From contig NZ_CP037934.1 of the NCBI RefSeq assembly GCF_004353225.1, positions 1,984,001 through 2,048,000 on the forward strand: DNA of 64,000 nucleotides, in the 5' to 3' direction. Position 1 is the first letter of the stretch. The number at the start of each line of letters is the position of its first letter. The notes under the pieces are model-generated. The model did not search any database and was not told the origin of the DNA. It was given only the letters and a program-made list of their open reading frames with translations. Source of the stretch: Marinobacter sp. JH2. GTDB lineage: Bacteria > Pseudomonadota > Gammaproteobacteria > Pseudomonadales > Oleiphilaceae. The position numbers and the translations under genes are program-made. This document shows, one piece after another, positions 19,807 through 27,893 of the stretch.

Positions 19807-20568
19807 TTATCGTGGTGCCATGCGCAAAGCGCAGTCCAGACGCACGACTTCGCCGTTCAGCAATGGGTTTCGTACCATTTGATCGACCATCATGCCGAAC
19901 TCTTCCGGCTTACCAAGGCGTTTCGGGAACGGCAGTGTTGCCGCCAGGTTGTCCTGAACTTCTTGCGGCATGCCAGCCAGCATTGGAGTCATGAACAAGC
20001 CCGGTGCAATGGTATTCACCCGCACGCCTTCCCGCGCCAATTCACGAGCGGATTGCAGCGTCAACGCCACCACGCCACCCTTGGATGCGCTGTAGGCCGC
20101 TTGGCCAATCTGACCTTCATAAGCAGCAACGGATGCCGTATTGATGATCACTCCACGCTCGCCGTCTGCATTCGGCTCGCGCTTCGCCATATCAGCCGCG
20201 GCCAAACGAAGAATGTTGAAGGTGCCAATAAGGTTTATCTGGATGACCCGGTTAAACTTTTCCAACGGCATAACGCCTTCGCGACCCAAGATCTTCTCTG
20301 CGGGCCCTATGCCGGCGCAATTAATCGCTATACCACAGTGACCGTGAGCTTCTCCGGCAGCCGAGACGGCAGCCTCTGCACTATCCGCAGAAGAAACATC
20401 GCAGTGCAGAAAGATGCCGCCAATATCCGCAGCCACCTTTTCACCCTGCTCTTTGTTCACATCCAGAATGGCCACTTTGCAACCCGCCGCTGCCAGTGCA
20501 CGAGCCGCGCCCTCTCCCAAACCTGAGGCGCCGCCGGTCACGATAGCCGGAACGTTTTGAAATTCCAT
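19807..20568 (-). CDS. Short-chain dehydrogenase, 3-hydroxy-2-methylbutyryl-CoA dehydrogenase-like
   Basis: A 253-residue SDR with the Rossmann motif TGGASGLGEGAA near the N-terminus, the NCAG motif, and the catalytic YSASK preceded by INTAS. The long insertion around EKILGREGVMPLEKFN and the C-terminal RLGKPEEFGMMVDQMV match type-10 17-beta-HSD (HSD10) proteins. Those proteins oxidise 3-hydroxy-2-methylbutyryl-CoA in isoleucine breakdown. It is the first gene after a LiuR-like palindrome at 20642-20657 and lies 23 bp before the next dehydrogenase gene, so it likely heads an operon. NAD use is expected from the acidic residue (LDVNK) after the second strand. Confidence 0.9.
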   Translation of the reverse strand: MEFQNVPAIVTGGASGLGEGAARALAAAGCKVAILDVNKEQGEKVAADIGGIFLHCDVSSADSAEAAVSAAGEAHGHCGIAINCAGIGPAEKILGREGVMPLEKFNRVIQINLIGTFNILRLAAADMAKREPNADGERGVIINTASVAAYEGQIGQAAYSASKGGVVALTLQSARELAREGVRVNTIAPGLFMTPMLAGMPQEVQDNLAATLPFPKRLGKPEEFGMMVDQMVRNPLLNGEVVRLDCALRMAPR

Positions 20569-20641
20569 AATCCACTTTCCCGTTTATTAGTCTTGTTGCG
20601 TTCAGTGCGCTATCGCACTCTGCACATGCTCGCACCTGAAG

Positions 20642-20657
20642 CTTACGTTAACGTAAA
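20642..20657. promoter_or_regulatory. LiuR-like operator upstream of the HSD10-like gene
   Basis: TTACGTTAACGTAA at 20643-20656 is a perfect 14-bp palindrome, 75 bp upstream of the dehydrogenase start at 20568. It shares the TTACG...CGTAA half-sites with the palindromes before liuR, livG and the acyl-CoA synthetase. Confidence 0.75.
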
Positions 20658-20694
20658 CTTTAACCCGAATTCGATATCGGAAACAACTCCGGCT

Positions 20695-21885
20695 TTAGTC
20701 CAACCGCTCGACGATCAGCGCAATACCCTGCCCGCCACCAATGCACATGGTGATCAGACCAAAGCGGCCACCGGTACGCTCCAACTCAGACAACGCTTTG
20801 ATAATCAGAATAGAACCCGTTGCTCCCACTGGATGCCCCAAGGCAACCGCACCGCCGTTCGGGTTCACTTTGTCTTCAGGTAGCCCCAGTTCCCGACTAA
20901 CCGCCATTGCTTGTGCAGCGAACGCCTCATTGGATTCGATCACATCCAGATCCTTTACAGACAGACCGGTTTGCTTAAGCACCTGACGAACGGCCGGTAT
21001 CGGGCCTATTCCCATAACCTCTGGATCAACACCGGCAAAGGCATAACCCACCAAACGAGCCCGTGCTTTCAATCCTCTTTTTTCAGCTTCAGCCGCACTA
21101 GTCAGCACCATTGCCGCAGCCCCATCGTTAATGCCAGAGGCATTACCGGCTGTCACTATGCCGTCTTTGCTAAACGCCGGTTTAAGTGCCGACAAGCTCT
21201 CCGCCGTCGTACCTGGGCGAACGTGCTCATCTTGCTTGAACGCCATTTCCTTGCGGCCTTGCTGGACCGTTACCGGCACGATTTGATCTTCAAAATAGCC
21301 CTGTTCAATGGCATTGGCGGCACGCCGGTGACTTTCTGCCGAGAAAGCATCCAGATCCTCCCGAGTCAGGCCCTGATTAGCCGCTATGCGTTCGGCGGTC
21401 ATCCCCATATGGCCACTGCCAAACGGGTCGCTGAGAATACCAAGCGTCAGGTCGACAGCCCGACCATCGCCCATACGAAAACCCTTACGCGCATTCGGCA
21501 GAAGGTAAGCCCCCTGGCTCATGGACTCAGCGCCTCCGGCCAAAGCCAGACGACTGTCTCCCATCACGATCAATTGTGCAGCACTGATCACCGACTGAAC
21601 CGCAGAGCCGCACAATCGGTTAACGTTAAGCGCAGCCGAGCTCTTCGGCATACCCACGTTTAAAGCAATATGACGGGCCAGGTACGCATCTTGCGAGCCA
21701 GTCGTGATGATGTGGCCAAATACCGAATGGTCGATATCTTCAGCCGCCACACCGGCTCGGCTAACGGCTTCGCGCGCCGCAACTGAACCCAATTCAGCCG
21801 GAGCCAATCCGCTGAGGCTACCCCCGAAGCTACCGATCGCGGTGCGGGCACCGTCAAGGATGACTACGTCTGTCAGTTTCATCAT
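20695..21885 (-). CDS. Acetyl-CoA C-acyltransferase (thiolase)
   Basis: A 396-residue thiolase with GGAGTAAC upstream of its ATG. The active-site cysteine is Cys92 (NRLCGSAVQSV), and the histidine lies in GGAVALGHPVGATGS. The last cysteine is in TMCIGGGQG. It follows the acyl-CoA dehydrogenase at 21917-23074 by 31 bp on the same strand, and both are probably under the divergent AraC regulator. It is the second thiolase within 5 kb; the two differ around the active site (RLCGSAVQ versus KMCGSGMQ), which suggests different substrates. The substrate is not known. Confidence 0.92.
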   Translation of the reverse strand: MMKLTDVVILDGARTAIGSFGGSLSGLAPAELGSVAAREAVSRAGVAAEDIDHSVFGHIITTGSQDAYLARHIALNVGMPKSSAALNVNRLCGSAVQSVISAAQLIVMGDSRLALAGGAESMSQGAYLLPNARKGFRMGDGRAVDLTLGILSDPFGSGHMGMTAERIAANQGLTREDLDAFSAESHRRAANAIEQGYFEDQIVPVTVQQGRKEMAFKQDEHVRPGTTAESLSALKPAFSKDGIVTAGNASGINDGAAAMVLTSAAEAEKRGLKARARLVGYAFAGVDPEVMGIGPIPAVRQVLKQTGLSVKDLDVIESNEAFAAQAMAVSRELGLPEDKVNPNGGAVALGHPVGATGSILIIKALSELERTGGRFGLITMCIGGGQGIALIVERLD

Positions 21886-21916
21886 GTGTTACTCCTAGTC
21901 GTATTTTTCGGAATCG

Positions 21917-23074
21917 TTATTTGCCCAGCATGGAACGGGCAATGACCTCTTTCATAATTTCCGAGGTACCGGCATAAATCGTCTGAACACGGGCATCTAC
22001 AAAGAAGCGAGAAATCGGATATTCCAGCGTGTAACCATACCCCCCGAACAATTGCAGGCATTCGTGGGCAATATCACACTGCATTTCAGTCAGCATCAAT
22101 TTCAGAACCGCGGCATCGGTCGCATTCATGCAGCCCTGATGGTATTTGGCAACACACTGGTTCAGGTAAGCTCGAGCCATATCAATACGAGCACGAGCCT
22201 CTGCCAGTTTGAAGCGGGTATTCTGAAAATCAGCAATGCGCTGGCCGAAGGCTTGTCGCTGTTGCACGTAATCGAGTGTCAACGCCAGCGCACCCTCCGA
22301 GGCACCGATGGCCTGGGCTCCAACACCCAAGCGTTCCCGGGGCAACTCCTGCATCAGATAAGCAAAGCCTTTACCTTCTTCACCCAACAAAGAGTCTTCG
22401 GGCACGATCAGATCAGAGAAAAACAACTCAGCAGTATCGCTGGCATGCTGGCCAATTTTTTTGATGCCCTTGCCACGGGAAAAGCCTGGTAAACGAGTAT
22501 CCACCAGAAATAGCGAGACACCTTTCGCGCCAGCTTGAGGATTTGTTTTCGCGCACACTATCACCAGATCAGCCTGCAAACCGTTAGTGATAAACACCTT
22601 GGCCCCGTTAATCTTCCAGCCCTCTACGGTGCGCTCAGCGGTGGTTCGCATTGCAGCCAGGTCGCTGCCTGCACCCGGCTCGGTCATAGCAATCGCACCC
22701 AGTACCTCACCCGAACTCATCCGCGGTAACCAAGCCTGTTTCTGCATTTCAGAACCTAAATACAGGATATAAGGCATCACGATATTGGCGTGAATGTTGT
22801 AACCCGAAGCCAATCCACCGAACCCCATACGGGCCGTTTCTTCGATGGCTAGCTGGCTGATTTCAAAACTCGCCCCCGCGCCGCCATACTCTTCGGGCAA
22901 ATCAATACCCAGCATGCCAGCCTCGCCCAACGTATTCCAAAGGGCTCGAGGGAGCTCACCGGCTTCTTCCCACTGCTCGTAAAAAGGTGCCACTTCCTGT
23001 TCCAGAGCCCGAACAATCATCGTCTGGAAAAGTTCAGTCTCAGCCTGTTCTTTTGGCATGTGCGTTCTCGCCAT
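21917..23074 (-). CDS. Acyl-CoA dehydrogenase
   Basis: A 385-residue flavoprotein with AMTEPGAGSDLAAMR, LFGGYGYTLEYPISR and TIYAGTSEIMKEVI. It is the first gene of a dehydrogenase-thiolase unit divergent from the AraC regulator. The start at 23074 lacks a strong ribosome-binding site; the ATG at 23059, after GGCGAGA, is an alternative that drops five residues. One copy of the 35-bp AraC-flanking site lies 55 bp upstream. With thiolase and acyl-CoA ligase it could form a small beta-oxidation route for an unidentified acid; enoyl-CoA hydratase and hydroxyacyl dehydrogenase would have to come from elsewhere. Confidence 0.9.
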   Translation of the reverse strand: MARTHMPKEQAETELFQTMIVRALEQEVAPFYEQWEEAGELPRALWNTLGEAGMLGIDLPEEYGGAGASFEISQLAIEETARMGFGGLASGYNIHANIVMPYILYLGSEMQKQAWLPRMSSGEVLGAIAMTEPGAGSDLAAMRTTAERTVEGWKINGAKVFITNGLQADLVIVCAKTNPQAGAKGVSLFLVDTRLPGFSRGKGIKKIGQHASDTAELFFSDLIVPEDSLLGEEGKGFAYLMQELPRERLGVGAQAIGASEGALALTLDYVQQRQAFGQRIADFQNTRFKLAEARARIDMARAYLNQCVAKYHQGCMNATDAAVLKLMLTEMQCDIAHECLQLFGGYGYTLEYPISRFFVDARVQTIYAGTSEIMKEVIARSMLGK

Positions 23075-23129
23075 TGATTCAATGAGTTAAAAGAGACCAT
23101 CATTTAACTCCGTATCTCGAAGGGCTAGA

Positions 23130-23164
23130 ATGATCCTACTTGCCGAAAAAATTGACCTGTTAGG
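23130..23164 (+). promoter_or_regulatory. AraC-type operator, copy A
   Basis: A 35-bp site in the divergent promoter region between the acyl-CoA dehydrogenase and the araC-family gene. It carries CGAAAAAATTGACCTG and an upstream TGATCCT, giving two TGA(T/C)C-like half-sites about 22 bp apart. It matches copy B at 28 of 35 positions. Confidence 0.6.
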
Positions 23165-23181
23165 CACTAACACGGAACCCA

Positions 23182-24189
23182 ATGGCCAAACCCCATATTG
23201 CAAATCACTACCTGCAAGCCACGATACGAGGGGCTCAGCGCCAGGGCCATGATGCCTGCTCGCTGCTGACTCAGGCTGACATTCCCAATGACTGGCTGGG
23301 CCACCCGGAGCAACTGATCACCGAGCAGCAACTGACGCATCTGATCAAATCGGTCTGGCGCGCTACTCGGGATGAGTTTCTGGGAATGTCATCGGAACGC
23401 AGTAATAACGGCACCTTTGCGCTCATGTGCGAGTACTGCATCAGCTCTGCCACACTGGGTGCAGTTCTTCGAAAAAGCGCTCATTTTTACCGGATTGTCT
23501 GCAACAACCTGGACATTGCCATGGAGGCCCACGACAAACAGGTATTTTTTCGCCTGCATCTCAAAGATGCCCGGAACGATACCGACCACCTGCTTCAGGA
23601 ATTTCTCATTCTGATGTGGGAGCGAATGTCGTGCTGGCTCGTTGACCAACAAATCCCCTTTGCCCACACACAATTCAACTACCCGGCTCCCAGCCATGAA
23701 GCCGAATATCAAGCCATGTATCCGGGAGAGTTAAAATTCAATCAAGGCGTATGCGGATTCCAGTTGCATGAGAAATACCTTCACCTGCCGGTTGTGCGCA
23801 ACGAACAAGAACTCCGGGAATTCCTTCAGGCTGCTCCCGCCTATATCTTGCACCGCCCCAGCCAGGACGAAAGCCTTCGTTCGCGAATCCAGGCACTGCT
23901 TGCGCGACACGACTACGTAGACATGCCGGGTCTAACGACTCTTGGGGAACTCCTGCACATGACCCCCCGAAACATTGGTCGCAAACTGCAGGATGAAGGC
24001 ACCTCGCTTCGAAAAATCAAGGAGGCTCAGCGCAGGGAACACGCCGTACGCCTGATGACCACCGAAAACCTGAGCATTGCCGAAGTCAGCGAACAACTGG
24101 GGTTTTCAGAAACCGCAGCCTTTTCCCGAGCGTTCAAACGCTGGACTGGTTGCTCACCCACCCGATGGCAAAGCAACCACAACCACTAG
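23182..24189 (+). CDS. AraC family transcriptional regulator
   Basis: A 335-residue regulator with an N-terminal ligand-binding region of the arabinose_bd type (about 20-200) and a C-terminal double helix-turn-helix. The latter contains TTLGELLHMTPRNIGRKLQD and the AraC signature around LSIAEVSEQLGFSETAAFSR. Proteins of this architecture include OruR- and ArgR-like activators of catabolic operons. It is divergent from the acyl-CoA dehydrogenase-thiolase pair and precedes an acyl-CoA ligase. Inverted copies of one 35-bp motif flank it on both sides, so both outward units are its likely targets. The effector is unknown, perhaps a fatty or aromatic acid or its CoA ester. Confidence 0.92.
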   Translation: MAKPHIANHYLQATIRGAQRQGHDACSLLTQADIPNDWLGHPEQLITEQQLTHLIKSVWRATRDEFLGMSSERSNNGTFALMCEYCISSATLGAVLRKSAHFYRIVCNNLDIAMEAHDKQVFFRLHLKDARNDTDHLLQEFLILMWERMSCWLVDQQIPFAHTQFNYPAPSHEAEYQAMYPGELKFNQGVCGFQLHEKYLHLPVVRNEQELREFLQAAPAYILHRPSQDESLRSRIQALLARHDYVDMPGLTTLGELLHMTPRNIGRKLQDEGTSLRKIKEAQRREHAVRLMTTENLSIAEVSEQLGFSETAAFSRAFKRWTGCSPTRWQSNHNH

Positions 24190-24197
24190 CTCCTTGT

Positions 24198-24232
24198 CCT
24201 ATCAGGTCAACTTTTTCGACCAACAGGGTCAT
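24198..24232 (-). promoter_or_regulatory. AraC-type operator, copy B
   Basis: Reads CGAAAAAGTTGACCTG on the minus strand with an upstream TGACCCTG, the reverse orientation of copy A. It starts 9 bp after the araC-family stop and 69 bp before the ligase ATG at 24302. Relative to the outward gene it regulates, it has the same polarity as copy A. A perfect 12-bp palindrome, AGACCTAGGTCT, follows at 24240-24251. Confidence 0.6.
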
Positions 24233-24301
24233 TCCCTCAAGACCTAGGTCTTTGACTTAATGACAGGCAAACTGACAAACAACAAGCATAAGAGACAGAG
24301 T

Positions 24302-25897
24302 ATGGTTAATTCCGTGAACACCTTGGCTGCGGACAGCCAGAGCGACGTCCATCGCGCCTTACGCAACACCATTGGCGATGCCATAGCCCGCTCCGCAGCA
24401 TGCCATCGGAACAAAATTGCCCTGGCCTTCTCAGATCGACAGTGGAGCTACAGCGACGTTGAAGCCGCCAGCAACCGCATCGCCCATCAGCTGTTGGCGA
24501 TGGGCCTAAACCAAGGCGACCGAGTAGCCGCTTACGGAAAAAATTCCGACGCATACGTACTGCTGTGGCTGGCGTGCAGCAAGGCGGGGCTGATTCACGT
24601 GCCGGTAAACTACGCATTGGTCGAACACGAACTGGTTTACGTGCTGAACCAATCCAGCGCTCGCGCACTTTTTTATGACACCGACTTGCGTGCTCAGGTG
24701 ACAGCCGTGAGCTCTGACGTTCGCATAGACTATCAAGGCACCCTTCACAACGCAGACGGCCAGCATGACATCCTCGCCATGGCTCGCTCCGACGCCAGTG
24801 CTCAGCCACCGGAAATCGAACTGGCCGATACCGACGTCGTACAGATTTTATATACCTCCGGCACCACGTCAGACCCCAAAGGCGCCATGCACACCCACCG
24901 CTCTTTGCTGACCGAATACGGCGCAACTCAGTACCATCTGGACATTCGCTCCGACGACCGCTGCCTGGCCGCTCTGCCGCTATACCATTCGGCACAAATG
25001 CACGTTTTCATGATGCCCATGCTGCTGACTGGAGGTTACACACGACTAATTAGCACACCAACGCCTGACGCCATTCTGAGCATGCTAACCGACGAGCAAC
25101 TGAACGCATCCTTTGCACCACCGACGGTATGGATTGCTCTGCTACAGAGCCCGACTTTTGATGCCAGCAGGCTCCAACACCTGAACAAGATTTACTACGG
25201 CGCGTCGATCATGCCGGAACAAGTCGTCCGCGATCTTGCTGAACAACTACCCGAAGCAGGGCTTTATAATTGCTACGGCCAAAGTGAAATCGCGCCACTC
25301 GCGACCGTTCTGCTACCCCATGAGCACGCTGAGCGCCCCACTTCTGCTGGCCGCCCCCTGCAAACCGTGCTGACCCGAATCGTTGACCCGGTCACCGGGC
25401 AAGACTGCCAAATTGGTGAGCAAGGTGAGATCGTCCACCGGTCGCCACAATTGATGGTGGGTTACTGGGACAAACCCGAAGCCACCGAAGAAGCGTTTAA
25501 AAACGGGTGGTTCCACTCCGGAGATCTCGGTTACCAAGACGACGCTGGCTATATCTACATCATCGATCGCATCAAAGATGTCGTTAACACCGGCGGTGTA
25601 TTGGTGGCCAGTCGAGATGTTGAGGAAGCGCTGTACCAACACCCTTCTGTTGCCGAAGTCGCCGTCATTGGTGTTCCCGACGAAAAATGGATCGAAGCCA
25701 TCTGCGCCATCACCGTGATACGAGACGGCCACCCTCACGATGCCGATGCCCTACTGGCCCACGCCAAAGCTCAACTGGCAGGGTTCAAAGTCCCAAAACA
25801 CATACACTTTGTAGACGAATTACCAAAAAACAGTGCCGGCAAACTGCTCAAACGCACATTAAGAGAGCAGTTTGTGAATTCAACTAACGAAGCCTGA
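24302..25897 (+). CDS. Acyl-CoA synthetase (AMP-forming)
   Basis: A 531-residue adenylate-forming ligase, started at the ATG at 24302 (MVNSVNTLAADSQSD). An ATG at 24260 is in frame but would overlap the operator region more closely. The P-loop is ILYTSGTTSDPKGAMHTH, the adenosine motif NCYGQSEIAP, and the hinge is HSGDLGYQDDAGYIYIIDRIKD. The C-terminal catalytic lysine lies in NSAGKLLKR. The family activates carboxylic acids via acyl-AMP. Context suggests that it supplies the acyl-CoA for the neighbouring dehydrogenase and thiolase. The chain type is unresolved. Confidence 0.9.
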   Translation: MVNSVNTLAADSQSDVHRALRNTIGDAIARSAACHRNKIALAFSDRQWSYSDVEAASNRIAHQLLAMGLNQGDRVAAYGKNSDAYVLLWLACSKAGLIHVPVNYALVEHELVYVLNQSSARALFYDTDLRAQVTAVSSDVRIDYQGTLHNADGQHDILAMARSDASAQPPEIELADTDVVQILYTSGTTSDPKGAMHTHRSLLTEYGATQYHLDIRSDDRCLAALPLYHSAQMHVFMMPMLLTGGYTRLISTPTPDAILSMLTDEQLNASFAPPTVWIALLQSPTFDASRLQHLNKIYYGASIMPEQVVRDLAEQLPEAGLYNCYGQSEIAPLATVLLPHEHAERPTSAGRPLQTVLTRIVDPVTGQDCQIGEQGEIVHRSPQLMVGYWDKPEATEEAFKNGWFHSGDLGYQDDAGYIYIIDRIKDVVNTGGVLVASRDVEEALYQHPSVAEVAVIGVPDEKWIEAICAITVIRDGHPHDADALLAHAKAQLAGFKVPKHIHFVDELPKNSAGKLLKRTLREQFVNSTNEA

Positions 25898-26014
25898 ACA
25901 TCCCCGGCACCCGGTATCGGGTGCCCCTCCCCTCCTTCTCGCCCGCAAAACACGTACAATTCTCCGCCGATCAATGGCATACGCCTCAAATCAGGTTTTA
26001 ACCCAAGAACACAC

Positions 26015-26030
26015 TTTACGTTTACGTAAA
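26015..26030. promoter_or_regulatory. LiuR operator upstream of liuR
   Basis: TTTACGTTTACGTAAA, a near-perfect palindrome 38 bp before the liuR start. Its position fits autoregulation of the liu operon by its own MerR-type regulator. Confidence 0.8.
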
Positions 26031-26068
26031 CTTCAACTAACCTAAGAAAAAATCGTACGAGAATAACC

Positions 26069-26521
26069 ATGATCGATAAACGAACCTTCAGCATCAGCGA
26101 GCTCTCTCAAGAGTTCGACATCACAACCCGGAGCATTCGCTTTTATGAAGACCAAGGTCTGCTGAAGCCATCGCGGCGCGGCCAGACCCGTATCTTCAGC
26201 ACCAAAGACAGGGTCCGTTTGAAACTGATCCTGCGAGGCAAGCGCATGGGTTTTTCTCTGGGCCAGACCAAAGAGCTGTTTGACCTTTGGGACGAAACCA
26301 TCACTGGCAACGAGAAGCAGCTGCTGAAAATGCTGGAAATCCTGTCCGACCGGCGAGCGCATCTAGAGCAACAAAAAGCCGACCTCGCCATGGCCGAAAT
26401 GGAAATGGATAACGCCGAAACAAGATGCCGAGAGGCACTTGCAGACGTACAGAAAAAGAAAGAAGCCCACAGCCAGGACACACAACAACATGAGGATGCT
26501 GCCGCCGAAAGTGGCAGATAA
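26069..26521 (+). CDS. liuR: MerR family regulator of leucine/isovalerate catabolism
   Basis: A 150-residue MerR protein. The N-terminal winged helix (FSISELSQEFDITTRSIRFYEDQGLL) includes the typical RFYEDQGLLKPSRRG wing, and a coiled-coil dimerisation helix fills about residues 80-140. There are no conserved metal-binding cysteines, as expected for a repressor that senses a CoA ester or amino-acid intermediate. It is the first gene of the liu operon, 36 bp before liuA, with an ACGT-type palindrome in its own promoter. The same palindrome type precedes three other operons in the window, so it likely acts on all of them; the effector is not shown by sequence. Confidence 0.92.
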   Translation: MIDKRTFSISELSQEFDITTRSIRFYEDQGLLKPSRRGQTRIFSTKDRVRLKLILRGKRMGFSLGQTKELFDLWDETITGNEKQLLKMLEILSDRRAHLEQQKADLAMAEMEMDNAETRCREALADVQKKKEAHSQDTQQHEDAAAESGR

Positions 26522-26557
26522 CCACAACACGACATCAAAACAAAAAGGTAGCCGACC

Positions 26558-27724
26558 ATGAAGTCACAATACTCAGAGCTGAATTTCGGACTTGGCGAAA
26601 CCCTCGACATGCTGCGCGAGCAAATCAACAGCTTCGCCGCTGCAGAAATCGCCCCCCGAGCTGAAGAAATCGACCGCAACAACGAATTCCCCATGGATCT
26701 GTGGCAGAAAATGGGCGACATGGGCTTGCTGGGTATTACCGTCAAAGAAGAATACGGCGGGTCCGACATGGGCTACCTTGCGCACGTCATCGCAATGGAA
26801 GAGATCAGCCGTGCGTCCGCCTCTGTGGGCTTGTCCTACGGTGCCCACTCCAACCTGTGCGTGAACCAAATTCACCGCAACGGCACCGAAGAACAAAAAC
26901 AGAAATACCTGCCTAAACTCGTCAGCGGCGAACACGTCGGCGCACTCGCCATGTCCGAGCCTAACGCCGGCTCCGACGTCATCTCCATGAAACTCCACGC
27001 CCGAGACGAAGGCGACCACTACGTCCTCAACGGCAACAAAATGTGGATCACCAACGGCCCGGATGCAAACACCTACGTCATCTACGCCAAAACCGATCCG
27101 AAAGGCGGCTCTAAAGGCGTCACAGCGCTCATCGTTGAACGCGATTACCCCGGCTTCAGCCGCCACCAAAAACTCGACAAGCTAGGCATGCGCGGCTCCA
27201 ACACCTGTGAGCTAGTGTTCCAAGACTGCAAAGTTCCGAAAGAAAACGTACTCGGCGGTGTAGGCAAAGGCGCCAAAGTACTGATGAGCGGTCTCGACTA
27301 CGAACGCCTCGTCCTGTCCGGCGGCCCGCTGGGTATCATGCAAGCGGCCATGGACGTAACCGTTCCCTACATCCGTGAGCGCACACAATTCGGCCAGGCC
27401 ATCGGCGAATTCGAACTGGTACAAGGCAAAGTCGCTGACATGTATACCTGGATGAACAGTGCGAAATCTTACGTCTACATGGTCGCAATGTCCGCCGACC
27501 GCGGTGAAACCACCCGCAAAGACGCCGCCGGCGCCATCCTTTACTCCGCCGAAATGGCCACCAAACTGGCACTGGATTCCATCCAGCTGCTAGGTGGCAA
27601 CGGCTACATCAACGAATACCCCACTGGCCGACTGCTACGCGATGCCAAGCTCTATGAGATCGGCGCGGGTACGTCTGAAATCCGCCGCATGCTAATCGGC
27701 AGAGAGCTGTTCCTGAACAAGTAA
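26558..27724 (+). CDS. liuA: Isovaleryl-CoA dehydrogenase
   Basis: A 388-residue flavoprotein that oxidises isovaleryl-CoA to 3-methylcrotonyl-CoA in leucine breakdown and feeds ETF. The catalytic base is Glu249 in [15 protein letters not shown], the position that distinguishes isovaleryl-CoA dehydrogenases from most acyl-CoA dehydrogenases. [14 protein letters not shown] and [16 protein letters not shown] are intact. An AAAAGGTAG site precedes the ATG. Third codon positions are strongly C-rich. It is followed by a 169-bp spacer with a long hairpin before liuB. Confidence 0.96.
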   Translation: MKSQYSELNFGLGETLDMLREQINSFAAAEIAPRAEEIDRNNEFPMDLWQKMGDMGLLGITVKEEYGGSDMGYLAHVIAMEEISRASASVGLSYGAHSNLCVNQIHRNGTEEQKQKYLPKLVSGEHVGALAMSEPNAGSDVISMKLHARDEGDHYVLNGNKMWITNGPDANTYVIYAKTDPKGGSKGVTALIVERDYPGFSRHQKLDKLGMRGSNTCELVFQDCKVPKENVLGGVGKGAKVLMSGLDYERLVLSGGPLGIMQAAMDVTVPYIRERTQFGQAIGEFELVQGKVADMYTWMNSAKSYVYMVAMSADRGETTRKDAAGAILYSAEMATKLALDSIQLLGGNGYINEYPTGRLLRDAKLYEIGAGTSEIRRMLIGRELFLNK

Positions 27725-27757
27725 AACCCAACAACGCCAGCTCCCAATGTACGACAA

Positions 27758-27865
27758 GGGGCTGGAGGGGCGTCGTTCCGAAAATGTCGTAGGCCATGGA
27801 TGGCCGAAGAGAAGCGCGCACGGACGTGCTTGTAGCGGTTTTCGAAACGACGCCCCTCCAGCCCC
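27758..27865. repeat. Large inverted-repeat element between liuA and liuB
   Basis: Arms of 27 bp at 27758-27784 and 27839-27865 match at 26 of 27 positions; the left arm begins GGGGCTGGAGGGGCGTCGTT. The 54-bp loop holds GGCCATGGATGGCC and CGCGCACGGACGTGCTTG. The element is unrelated to the pair at 18277-18607. It sits inside the operon, 28 bp before the liuB start, so it will be transcribed. Confidence 0.85.
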
Positions 27866-27893
27866 GCGCTCCCAAAGCGAGGGACCACGACAA

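Noticed and set aside
27747..27893. 5' extension of liuB
   Set aside because: The extra codons fall in the inverted-repeat element and are unlike family N-termini; the ATG at 27894 has a good ribosome-binding site.
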